The notes beneath the pieces are model-generated. The model worked only from the letters and a program-made list of their open reading frames with translations, was not told where the DNA came from and made no database searches. Positions 11,486 to 24,041 of a stretch of 64,000 nucleotides of DNA are shown piece by piece. Source of the stretch: Prostheceraeus crozeri. Lineage: Eukaryota; Platyhelminthes; Polycladida; Euryleptidae. Positions within the stretch are counted from its first letter, which is position 1. Every line of letters starts with the position of its first letter. The position numbers and the translations under genes are program-made. The stretch is from contig CAJQUW010006319.1 in the NCBI GenBank assembly GCA_907163375.1, forward strand, positions 62,001-126,000. Reading direction: 5' to 3'.

Positions 11486-13370
11486 GTTAATGGCAAACCT
11501 GGGATGTTTTGGGCTGTAGAGCGAAAATGAAGCATCCGATGGGAACACGGAGGGCAGATTCGGATTCAGAGTGAAATTCTGTATCGGCATGGTAAATTTG
11601 AAAGCCGTAGGAGAGGAAATTTTTTTTCCTAAAATAACCCCACCCTAACCCTAACCCTAGCCCTGACCCTAACCCTAACTCTACCCTAGCCCAAACCCCA
11701 ACCCCAACCCTAGCCACAACAACCTTAACCCTAACCCCAACCCTAACCAAAATAACCCTAACCCTAATTCTAGAGAGTTAACGGCGAACCTGGGATGTTT
11801 TGGGCTGTAGAGCGAAAACGAAGCATCCGATGGGAAAAAGGAGGGCAGATTCGGATTTAGAGTCAAATTCTATATCGGCATGGTAAATTTGAAAGCCATG
11901 GGAGAGGAAAAAATTTTTCCTAAAATAACAGTAACCACAATAACCCTAACCCTAGACCTAGCCCTAGCCTAACTCAAACCCTAACCCTAACCTTAGCCAT
12001 AACCCAAACCACAATAACCCTAACCCTAACCCAAACCCTTACCACAATAACCCTAACCCTAGCCCTAAGCCTAACCACAACAACCCTAGCCCTAGCCACA
12101 ATGACCCTAACCCTAAACCTAACCCTAACCACAATAACCCTAACCCTAGAGAGTTAACGGCGAATTTGTGATGTTTTGGGCTGTAGAGCAAAAACGAAGC
12201 ATCCGATGGAAAAACGGAGGGCAGATTCGGATTGAGACTCAAATTCTATATCGGCATGGTAAATTTGATAGCCATGGGAGAGGAAAAATTTTCTCCCAAA
12301 ATAACCCTAACCCTAACCTTAACCCTAGCCCTAACCACAATCACCCTAACCGCAACCGCAATAACCCTAGCCCTAACCGCAACAACCTTAACCCTAACCC
12401 CAACCCTAACAACAATAACCCTAACCCTAACCCTAATTCTAGAAAGTTAACGGCGAACCTGGGATGTTTTGGGCTGTAGAGCGAAAACGAAGCATCCGAT
12501 GGGAAAACGGAGGGCAGATTCGGATTCGGAGTCAAATTTTATGTCGGCATGGCAAATTTGAAAGCCATGGGAGAGCAAATTTGTTTTCCTAAAATAACCC
12601 TAACCCTAACCCTAACCACAATAACCCTAACCCTAGACCTAACCCTAGCCTTAACTCCAACCCTAACCCTAACCCTAGCCACAACCCTAACCACATTAAC
12701 CCTAACCCAAACCCTAACCACAATAACCCTAACCCTAGCCCTAAGCCTAACCACAACAACCCTAGCCCTAGCCACAATGACCCTAACCCTAAACCTAACC
12801 CTAACCCCAACCCTAACCACAATAACCCTAACCCTAACCCTAATTCTAAAAAGTTAACGGCGAACCTGGGATGTGTTGGGCTGTAGAGAGAAAACGAAGC
12901 ATCCGATGGGAAAACGGAGGGCAGATTCGGATTTAGAGTCAAATTCTATGTCTGTATGGCAAATTTGAAAGCCATGGGAGAGGAAAAATTTTTTCCTAAA
13001 ATAACCCTAACCCTAACCACAATAACCCTAACCCTAACCACAACAACCTTAACCCTAACCCCATCCACAATAACCCAAGCCCTAGAGAGTTGACGGCGAA
13101 CTTGGGATGTTTTGGGCTGTAGAGCGAAAACGAAGCAACCGATGGGAAAACGCAGGGCAGATTCGGATTCAGAGTCAAATTCTATGTCGGCATGGCAAAT
13201 TTGAAAGCCATGGGAGAGGGAAAATTTTTTTCCTAAAATAACCCTAACCCTAGCCCTAACCCCAACCCTACCGAAAATAACCCTAACCCCAACCACAATA
13301 ACCCTAGTCACAACAACCTTAACCCTAACCCCAACCCTAACCAAAATAACCCTATCCCTAATTCTAGAAA
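11486..13370 (+). repeat. HOR B, partial copy 0 (6 units)
   Basis: Units of about 291, 376, 293, 407, 236 and 282 bp correspond to 13727-15659 and 17406-19355. The sixth unit (13089-13370) is a chimera. It begins as the B unit seen at 15331 and 19026 but finishes with the tail of A unit 11, seen at 10833-11074. Together with the flanking X-type units this identifies a partial tandem duplication of about 2.3 kb. Confidence 0.88.
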
Positions 13371-13726
13371 GTTAACGGCGAACCTGGGATGTTTTGGGCT
13401 GTAGAGCGAAAACTAAGCATCCGATGGGAAAACGGAGGGCAGATTCGGATTCGGAGTCAAATTCTATATCGGCATGGCAAATTTGAAAGCCATTGGAGAG
13501 AAAAAAATTTTTTCCTAAAATAACCCTAACCACAATAATCCTAACCCTAGACCTAACTCCAACCCTAACCCTAACCCTAACCCTAGCCCTACCTCTAACC
13601 CTAACCCTACCGACAATAACCCTAGCCCCAACCCTAACCCTACCCACAATAACCCTAGCCCCAACCCTAACCCTAACCACAATTACCCTAACCCTAGCCA
13701 CAATAACCCTAACCCTAACCTAGAAA
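13371..13726 (+). repeat. Junction unit X', shortened second copy of X
   Basis: This unit is homologous to 11075-11485 but lacks about 55 bp in the middle of the tail. It follows the chimeric unit at 13089-13370 exactly as X follows A unit 11, and it precedes HOR B copy 1 exactly as X precedes copy 0. Confidence 0.85.
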
Positions 13727-16700
13727 GTTAATGGCAAACCTGGGATGTTTTGGGCTGTAGAGCGAAAATAAAGCATCCGATGGGAACACGGAGGCAGATT
13801 CGGATTCAGAGTGAAATTCTGTATCGGCATGGTAAATTTGAAAGCCGTAGGAGAGGAAATTTTTTTTCCTAAAATAACCCCACCCTAACCCTAACCCTAG
13901 CCCTGACCCTAACCCTAACTCAACCCCTAGCCCAAACCCCAACCCCAACCCTAGCCACAACAACCTTAACCCTAACCCCAACCCTAACCAAAATAACCCT
14001 AACCCTAATTCTAGAGAGTTAACGGCGAACCTGGGATGTTTTGGGCTGTAGAGCGAAAACGAAGCATCCGATGGGAAAAAGGAGGGCAGATTCGGATTTA
14101 GAGTCAAATTCTATATCGGCATGGTAAATTTGAAAGCCATGAGAGAGGAAAAATTTTTTCCTAAAATAACAGTAACCACAATAACCCTAACCCTAGACCT
14201 AGCCCTAGCCCTAACTCAAACCCTAACCCTAACCTTAGCCATAACCCAAACCACAATAACCCTAACCCTAACCCAAACCCTTACCACAATAACCCTAACC
14301 CTAGCCCTAAGCCTAACCACAACAACCCTAGCCCTAGCCACAATGACCCTAACCCTAAACCTAACCCTAACCACAATAACCCTAACCCTAGAGAGTTAAC
14401 GGCGAATTTGTGATGTTTTGGGCTGTAGAGCAAAAACGAAGCATCCGATGGAAAAACGGAGGGCAGATTCGGATTGAGACTCAAATTCTATATCGGCATG
14501 GTAAATTTGATAGCCATGGGAGAGGAAAAATTTTCTCCCAAAATAACCCTAACCCTAACCTTAACCCTAGCCCTAACCACAATCACCCTAACCGCAACCG
14601 CAATAACCCTAGCCCTAACCGCAACAACCTTAACCCTAACCCCAACCCTAACAACAATAACCCTAACCCTAACCCTAATTCTAGAAAGTTAACGGCGAAC
14701 CTGGGATGTTTTGGGCTGTAGAGCGAAAACGAAGCATCCGATGGGAAAACGGAGGGCAGATTCGGATTCGGAGTCAAATTTTATGTCGGCATGGCAAATT
14801 TGAAAGCCATGGGAGAGCAAATTTGTTTTCCTAAAATAACCCTAACCCTAACCCTAACCACAATAACCCTAACCCTAGACCTAACCCTAGCCTTAACTCC
14901 AACCCTAACCCTAACCCTAGCCACAACCCTAACCACATTAACCCTAACCCAAACCCTAACCACAATAACCCTAACCCTAGCCCTAAGCCTAACCACAACA
15001 ACCCTAGCCCTAGCCACAATGACCCTAACCCTAAACCTAACCCTAACCCCAACCCTAACCACAATAACCCTAACCCTAACCCTAATTCTAAAAAGTTAAC
15101 GGCGAACCTGGGATGTGTTGGGCTGTAGAGAGAAAACGAAGCATCCGATGGGAAAACGGAGGGCAGATTCGGATTTAGAGTCAAATTCTATGTCTGTATG
15201 GCAAATTTGAAAGCCATGGGAGAGGAAAAATTTTTTCCTAAAATAACCCTAACCCTAACCACAATAACCCTAACCCTAACCACAACAACCTTAACCCTAA
15301 CCCCATCCACAATAACCCAAGCCCTAGAGAGTTGACGGCGAACTTGGGATGTTTTGGGCTGTAGAGCGAAACGAAGCAACCGATGGGAAAACGCAGGGCA
15401 GATTCGGATTCAGAGTCAAATTCTATGTCGGCATGGCAAATTTGAAAGCCATGGGAGAGGGAAAATTTTTTTCCTAAAATAACCCTAACCCTAGCCCTAA
15501 CCCCAACCCTACCGAAAATAACCCTAACCACAATAACCCTAACCCTAGCCCCAACACTAACCACAATTACCCTAACCCTACCCACAATAACCCTAGCCCC
15601 AACCCTAACCCTAACCACAATTACTCTAGCCCTAGCCACAATAACCCTAACCCTAGAAAGTTAATGACAAACCTGGGAATTTTTGGGCAGTAGAGCGAAA
15701 AAGAAGCATCCGATGGGAACACGGAGGGCAGATTCGGATTCAGAGTGAAATTCTATATCGGCATGGTAAATTTTGAAAGCCGTGTGAGAGGAAATTTTTT
15801 TCCTAAAATAACCCCACCCTAACCACAACACTATCCCTGACCCTAACCCTACCTCTAGCCCTAGCCCCAACCCAACCCCAACCCTAGCCACAATAACCCT
15901 AACCACAACAACCTTAACCCTAACCCTATCCACAATAACCCCAGCCCTAGAGAGTTAACGGCAAACTTGGGATGTTTTGGGCTGTAGCGCGAAAATGAAG
16001 CATTGGATGGGAAAACGGAGGGCAGATTCGGATTCAGAGTCAAAGTCTATATCGGCATGGTAAATTTGATAGCCATGGGAGAGGGAAATTTTTTTCATAA
16101 AATAACCCTAACCCTAACCACAATAACCCTAGCCACAACAACCTTAACCCTAACCCCAACCCTAACCCTAATTCTAGAGAGTTAACGGCGAACCTGGGAT
16201 GTTTTGGGCTGTAGAGCGAAAACGAATGATCCGATGGGAAAACGGAGGGCAGATTCGGATTTAGAGTCAAATTCTATATCGGCATGTTAAATTTGAAAGC
16301 CATGAGAGAGGAAAAATTTTTTCCTAAAATAACCCTAACCCCAATAACCCTAGACCTAACCCTAGCCCTAACTATAACCCTAACCCTAACCCTAGCCCCA
16401 ACCCTAACCGCAATAACCCTAACCCTAACCCAAACGCTAACCACAATAACCCTAACCCTAGCCCCAACCCTAACCACAACAACCCTAGCCCTAGCCACAA
16501 TGACCTTAACCCTAAACCTAACCTTACCACAATAACCCTAACCCTAGAGAGTTATCGGCGAACCTGGGATGTTTTGGGCTGTAGAGCAAAAACGAAGCAT
16601 CCGATGGAAAAACGGAGGGCAGATTTGGATTCAGAGTCAAATTCTATATCGGCATGGTAAATTTGATAGCCATGGGAGAGGAAAAAATTTCTCCCAAAAT

Positions 16701-17405
16701 AACCTTAACCCTAACCTTAACCCCAGCCCTAACCACAATCACCCTAACCGCAACCGCAATAACCCTAGCCCTAACCGCAACAACCTTAACCCTAACCCCA
16801 ACACTAACCACAATAACCCTAACCCTAATTCTAGAAAGTTAACGGCGAACCTGGGATGTTTTGGGCTGTAGAGCGAAAACGAAGCATCCGATGGGAAAAC
16901 GGAGGGCAGATTAGGATTCAGAGTCAAATTCTATATCGGCATCGCAAATTTGAAAGCCATGGCAGAGGAAAAATTTTTTCCTAAAATAACCCTAACCCTA
17001 ACCACAATAACCCTAGCCACAACAACCTTAACCCTAACCCCAACCCTAACCCCAACCCTAACCAAAATAACCCTAACCCTAATTCTAGAGAGTTAACGGC
17101 GAACCTGGGATGTTTTGGGCTGTAGAGCGAAAACGAAGTATCCTATGGGAAAACGGAGGGCAGATTCGGATTTAGAGTCAAATTCTGTATCGGCATGGCC
17201 AATTTGAAAGCCATGGGAGAGAAAAAAGTTTTTCCTAAAATAACCCTAACAACAATAACCCTAACCCTAGACCTAACCCCAACCCTAACCCTAACCCTAC
17301 CCACAATAACCCTAGCCCCAACCCTAACCCTACCCACAATAACCCTAACCCTAACCACAATTACCGTAACCCTAGCCACAATAACCCTAACCCTAACCCT
17401 GGAAA
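13727..17405 (+). repeat. HOR B, copy 1 (12 units, ~3.68 kb)
   Basis: Units are about 291, 377, 293, 407, 236, 329, 294, 227, 370, 287, 254 and 314 bp. The same succession follows in copy 2 at an offset of about 3695 bp. Characteristic members are the 293 bp unit with tctccc in the A/T run and a CCGCAA-rich tail (14395), the 407 bp long-tail unit (14688), and the 370 bp unit ending at the rare boundary gttatcggcg (16551). Confidence 0.92.
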
Positions 17406-20400
17406 GTTAATGGCAAACCTGCGATGTTTTGGGCTGTAGAGCGAAAACGGAGCATCCGATGGGAACACGGAGGGCAGATTCGGATTCAGAGTGAAATTCT
17501 GTATCGGCATGGTAAATTTGAAAGCCGTAGGAGAGGAAATTTTTTTTCCTAAAATAACCCCACCCTAACCCTAACCCTAGCCCTGACCCTAACCCTAACT
17601 CTACCCCTAGCCCAAACCCCAACCCCAACCCTAGCCACAATAACCCTAGCCACAACAACCTTAACCCTAACCCCAACCCTAACCAAAATAACCCTAACCC
17701 TAATTCTAGAGAGTTAACGGCGAACCTGGGATGTTTTGGGCTGTAGAGCGAAAACGAAGCATCCGATGGGAAAAAGGAGGGCAGATTCGGATTTAGAGTC
17801 AAATTCTATATCGGCATGGTAAATTTGAAAGCCATGAGAGAGGAAAAATTTTTTCCTAAAATAACAGTAACCACAATAACCCTAACCCTAGACCTAGCCC
17901 TAGCCCTAACTCAAACCCTAACCCTAACCTTAGCCATAACCCAAACCACAATAACCCTAACCCTAACCCAAACCCTTACCACAATAACCCTAACCCTAGC
18001 CCTAAGCCTAACCACAACAACCCTAGCCCTAGCCACAATGACCCTAACCCTAAACCTAACCCTAACCACAATAACCCTAACCCTAGAGAGTTAACGGCGA
18101 ATTTGTGATGTTTTGGGCTGTAGAGCAAAAACGAAGCATCCGATGGAAAAACGGAGGGCAGATTCGGATTGAGACTCAAATTCTATATCGGCATGGTAAA
18201 TTTGATAGCCATGGGAGAGGAAAAATTTTCTCCCAAAATAACCCTAACCCTAACCTTAACCCTAGCCCTAACCACAATCACCCTAACCGCAACCGCAATA
18301 ACCCTAGCCCTAACCGCAACAACCTTAACCCTAACCCCAACCCTAACAACAATAACCCTAACCCTAACCCTAATTCTAGAAAGTTAACGGCGAACCTGGG
18401 ATGTTTTGGGCTGTAGAGCGAAAACGAAGCATCCGATGGGAAAACGGAGGGCAGATTCGGATTCGGAGTCAAATTTTATGTCGGCATGGCAAATTTGAAA
18501 GCCATGGGAGAGCAAATTTGTTTTCCTAAAATAACCCTAACCCTAACCCTAACCACAATAACCCTAACCCTAGACCTAACCCTAGCCTTAACTCCAACCC
18601 TAACCCTAACCCTAGCCACAACCCTAACCACATTAACCCTAACCCAAACCCTAACCACAATAACCCTAACCCTAGCCCTAAGCCTAACCACAACAACCCT
18701 AGCCCTAGCCACAATGACCCTAACCCTAAACCTAACCCTAACCCCAACCCTAACCACAATAACCCTAACCCTAACCCTAATTCTAAAAAGTTAACGGCGA
18801 ACCTGGGATGTGTTGGGCTGTAGAGAGAAAACGAAGCATCCGATGGGAAAACGGAGGGCAGATTCGGATTTAGAGTCAAATTCTATGTCTGTATGGCAAA
18901 TTTGAAAGCCATGGGAGAGGAAAAATTTTTTCCTAAAATAACCCTAACCCTAACCACAATAACCCTAACCCTAACCACAACAACCTTAACCCTAACCCCA
19001 TCCACAATAACCCAAGCCCTAGAGAGTTGACGGCGAACTTGGGATGTTTTGGGCTGTAGAGCGAAAACGAAGCAACCGATGGGAAAACGCAGGGCAGATT
19101 CGGATTCAGAGTCAAATTCTATGTCGGCATGGCAAATTTGAAAGCCATGGGAGAGGGAAAATTTTTTTCCTAAAATAACCCTAACCCTAGCCCTAACCCC
19201 AACCCTACCGAAAATAACCCTAACCACAATAACCCTAACCCTAGCCCCAACACTAACCACAATTACCCTAACCCTACCCACAATAACCCTAGCCCCAACC
19301 CTAACCCTAACCACAATCACTCTAGCCCTAGCCACAATAACCCTAACCCTAGAAAGTTAATGACAAACCTGGGAAGTTTTGGGCTGTAGAGCGAAAAAGA
19401 AGCATCCGATGGGAACACGGAGGGCAGATTCGGATTCAGAGTGAAATTCTATATCGGCATGGTAAATTTTGAAAAACGTGTGAGAGGAAATTTTTTTCCT
19501 AAAATAACCCCACCCTAACCCCAACACTATCCCTGACCCTAACCCTACCTCTAGCCCTAGCCCCAACCCAACCCCAACCCTAGCCACAATAACCCTAACC
19601 ACAACAACCTTAACCCTAACCCTATCCACAATAACCCCAGCCCTAGAGAGTTAACGGCAAACTTGGGATGTTTTGGGCTGTAGCGCGAAAATGAAGCATT
19701 GGATGGGAAAACGGAGGGCAGATTCGGATTCAGAGTCAAAGTCTATATCGGCATGGTAAATTTGATAGCCATGGGAGAGGGAAATTTTTTTCATAAAATA
19801 ACCCTAACCCTAACCACAATAACCCTAGCCACAACAACCTTAACCCTAACCCCAACCCTAACCCTAATTCTAGAGAGTTAACGGCGAACCTGGGATGTTT
19901 TGGGCTGTAGAGCGAAAACGAATGATCCGATGGGAAAACGGAGGGCAGATTCGGATTTAGAGTCAAATTCTATATCGGCATGTTAAATTTGAAAGCCATG
20001 AGAGAGGAAAAATTTTTTCCTAAAATAACCCTAACCCCAATAACCCTAGACCTAACCCTAGCCCTAACTATAACCCTAACCCTAACCCTAGCCCCAACCC
20101 TAACCGCAATAACCCTAACCCTAACCCAAACGCTAACCACAATAACCCTAACCCTAGCCCTAAGCCTAACCACAACAACCCTAGCCCTAGCCACAATGAC
20201 CTTAACCCTAAACCTAACCTTACCACAATAACCCTAACCCTAGAGAGTTATCGGCGAACCTGGGATGTTTTGGGCTGTAGAGCAAAAACGAAGCATCCGA
20301 TGGAAAAACGGAGGGCAGATTTGGATTCAGAGTCAAATTCTATATCGGCATGGTAAATTTGATAGCCATGGGAGAGGAAAAATTTTCTCCCAAAATAACC

Positions 20401-21101
20401 TTAACCCTAACCTTAACCCTAGCCCTAACCACAATCACCCTAACCGCAACCGCAATAACCCTAGCCCTAACCGCAACAACCTTAACCCTAACCCCAACAC
20501 TAACCACAATAACCCTAACCCTAATTCTAGAAAGTTAACGGCGAACCTGGGATGTTTTGGGCTGTAGAGCGAAAACGAAGCATCCGATGGGAAAACGGAG
20601 GGCAGATTAGGATTCAGAGTCAAATTCTATATCGGCATCGCAAATTTGAAAGCCATGGCAGAGGAAAAATTTTTTCCTAAAATAACCCTAACCCTAACCA
20701 CAATAACCCTAGCCACAACAACCTTAACCCTAACCCCAACCCTAACCCCAACCCTAACCAAAATAACCCTAACCCTAATTCTAGAGAGTTAACGGCGAAC
20801 CTGGGATGTTTTGGGCTGTAGAGCGAAAACGAAGCATCCTATGGGAAAACGGAGGGCAGATTCGGATTTAGAGTCAAATTCTATATCGGCATGGCCAATT
20901 TGAAAGCCATGGGAGAGAAAAAAGTTTTTCCTAAAATAACCCTAACAACAATAACCCTAACCCTAGACCTAACCCCAACCCTAACCCTAACCCTACCCAC
21001 AATAACCCTAGCCCCAACCCTAACCCTACCCACAATAACCCTAACCCTAACCACAATTACCCTAACCCTAGCCACAATAACCCTAACCCTAACCCTGGAA
21101 A
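17406..21101 (+). repeat. HOR B, copy 2 (12 units, ~3.70 kb)
   Basis: This repeats copy 1 with units of about 307, 377, 293, 407, 236, 330, 294, 227, 370, 287, 254 and 314 bp. The first unit is 16 bp longer than its homologues because of an extra CCACAATAA-containing module near 17637-17652. The last two units (20534-21101) also begin HOR C, so B and C share members. Confidence 0.91.
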
Positions 21102-24041
21102 GTTAATGGCAAACCTGCGATGTTTTGGGCTGTAGAGCGAAAACGGAGCATCCGATGGGAACACGGAGGGCAGATTCGGATTCAGAGTGAAATTCTATAT
21201 CGGCATTGTAAATTTGAAAGCCGTTGGAGAGGAAATTTTTTTACCTAAAATAACCCCACCCTAACCCTAACCCTAGCCCTGACCCTAACCCTAACCCTAA
21301 TTCTAGAAAGTTAACGGCGAACCTGGGATGTTTTGGGCTGTAGAGTGAAAACAAAGCATCCGATGGGAAAACGGAGGGCAGATTCGGATTCGTAGTCAAA
21401 TTCTATGTCGGCATGGCAAATTTGAAAGCCATGGGAGAGGAAAAATTTTTTCCTAAAATAACCCTCACCACAATAACCCTAACCCTAGACCTAACTCCAA
21501 CCCTAACCCTAGCCCCAACCCTAACCACAACAACCCTATCTCTAGCCACAATAACCCTAACCCTAAACCTAACCCTAACCACAATAATTCCAACCCTAAC
21601 CCTAGAGAGTTGACGGCGAATTTGGGATGTTTTGGGCTGTAGAGCGAAAACGAAGCATCCGATGGGAAAACGGATGGCAGATTCGGATTGAGATTCAAAT
21701 TCTATATCGGCATGGCAAATTTGAAAAGCATTGGAGAGGAAATTTTTTTTCCTAAATTAACCCTAACCACAATGACCCTAACCCTAGCCCTAACCCTAAC
21801 CCCAACCCTACCCACAATAACCCTAGCCCCAACCCTAACCCTACCCACAATAACCCTAGCCCGAACCCTAACCCTAACCACAATTACCCTAACCCTAGCC
21901 ACAATAACCCTAACCCTAACCCTAGAAAGTTAATGGCGAACCTGGGATGTTTTGCGCTGTAGAGCGAAAACCAAGCATCCGATGGGAACACGGAGGGCAG
22001 ATTCAGATTCGGATTCAGAGTGAAATTCTATATCGGCATGGTAAATTTCAAAGTCGTGGAAGAGGAAATTTTTTTTCCTAAAATAACCCCACCCTAACCC
22101 TAGTCCCTAGCCCTGACCCTAACCCTAACCCTAACCCCAACCCTAACCACAATAACCCTAACCCTAACCCTAATTCTAGAGAGTTAACGGCGAACCTGGG
22201 ATGTTTTGGGCTGTAGAGAGAAAACGAAGCATCCGATGGAAACACGGAGGGCAGATTCGGATTTAGAGTGAAATTCTATATCGGCATGGTAAATTTGAAA
22301 GCCGTGGGAGAGGAAATTTTTTTTCCTAAAATAACCCCACCCTTACCCTAACCCTAGCCCTGACCCTGACCCTAACCCTAACCCTAGCCCTAGCCCTAAC
22401 CCCAACCCTAGCCACAATAACCCTAACCACAACAACCCTAACCCTAACCCTATCCACAATAACCCCAGCCCTAGAGAGTTAACGGCGAACTTTTGATGTT
22501 TTGGGCTGTAGAGCGAAAATGAAGCATCGGATGGGAAAACGGAGGGCAGATTCGGATTCAGAGTCAAATTCTATATCGGCATGGTAAATTCGAAAGCCAT
22601 GGGAGAGGGAATTTTTTTTCCTAAAATAACCCTAACCCTAACCACAATAACCCTAGCCACAACAACCTTAACCCTAACCCCAGCCCTAACCAAAATAACC
22701 CTATCCCTAATTCTAGAGAGTTAACGGCGAACCTGGGATGTTTTGGGCTGTAGAGCGAAAACGAAGTATCCGATGGGAAAACGGAGGGCAGATTCGGATT
22801 TAGAGTCAAATTCTATATCGGGATGGCCAATTTGAAAGCCATGGAAGAGAAAAATTTTTTTTCCTAAAATAACCCTAACCACAATAACCCTAACCCTAGA
22901 CCTAGCCACAATCACCCTAACCGCAACCGCAATAACCCTAGCCCTAACCGCAACAACCTTAACCCTAACCCCAACCCTAACCACAATAACCCTAACCCTA
23001 ATTCTAGAGAGTTAGCGGCGAACCCGGGATGTTTTGGGCTGTAGAGCGAAAACGAAGCATCCGATGGGAAAACGGAGGGCAGATTCGGATTTAGAGTCAA
23101 ATTCTATATCGGCATGGTAAATTTGAAAGCCATGAGAGAGGAAAATTTTTTTCCTAAAATAACCCTAACCACAATAACCCTAACCCTAACCCTAACCCTA
23201 ACCCTAACCCTAACCCTAACCCTAACCCTAACCCTAACCCTAACCCTAACCCAAACCCAAACCCTAACCACAATAACCATAACCCTAGCCCTAAGCCTAA
23301 CCACAACAACCCTAGCCCTAGTCACAATGACCCTAACCCTAAACCTAACCCTAACCACAATAACCGTAACCCTAGAGAGTTAACGGCGAATTTGGGATGT
23401 TTTGGGCTGTAGAGCAAAAACGAAGCATCCGATGGAAAAACGATGGGCAGATTCGGATTGAGAGTCAAATTCTAAATCGGCATGGTAAATTTGATAGTCA
23501 TGGGAGAGGAAAAATTTTCTCCCAAAATAACCCTAACCCTAACCTTAACCCTAGCCCTAACCACAATCACCCTAACCGCAACCGCAATAACCCTAGCCTT
23601 AACCGCAACAACCTTAACCCTAACCCCAACACTAACAACAATAACCCTAACCCTAACCCTAATTCTAGAAAGTTAACGGCGAACCTGGGATGTTTTGGGC
23701 TGTAGAGCGAAAACGAAGCATCCGATGGGAAAACGGAGGGCAGATTCGGATTTAGAGTCAAATTCTATATCGGCATGTTAAATTTGAAAGCCATGAGAGA
23801 GGAAAAATTTTTTCCTAAAATAACCCTAACCCCAATAACCCTAGACCTAACCCTAGCCCTAACTATAACCCTAACCCTAACCCTAGCCCCAACCCTAACC
23901 GCAATAACCCTAACCCTAACCCAAACGCTAACCACAATAACCCTAACCCTAGCCCTAAGCCTAACCACAACAACCCTAGCCCTAGCCACAATGACCTTAA
24001 CCCTAAACCTAACCTTACCACAATAACCCTAACCCTAGAGA
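20534..24041 (+). repeat. HOR C, copy 1 (12 units, ~3.51 kb)
   Basis: Units are about 254, 314, 208, 299, 320, 254, 295, 242, 291, 368, 293 and 370 bp. It overlaps the end of HOR B copy 2, because its first two units are homologous to B units at 16838-17405. It ends with a unit homologous to the B unit at 19877-20246, including the gttatcggcg boundary. Units at 21310 and 21609 resemble the A14 and A1 pair. The unit at 23011 contains the longest pure hexamer run in the window. Confidence 0.9.
23175..23252 (+). repeat. Perfect telomeric run, 13 x TAACCC
   Basis: There are 78 bp of uninterrupted TAACCC hexamers inside the tail of the unit 23011-23378. The homologous unit of HOR C copy 2 (26817-27192) has the usual degenerate variants here, so the run replaced or expanded within this copy after the two copies separated. 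No other tail that I read holds as many consecutive perfect hexamers. The complementary strand is a strong G-quadruplex candidate. Confidence 0.95.
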
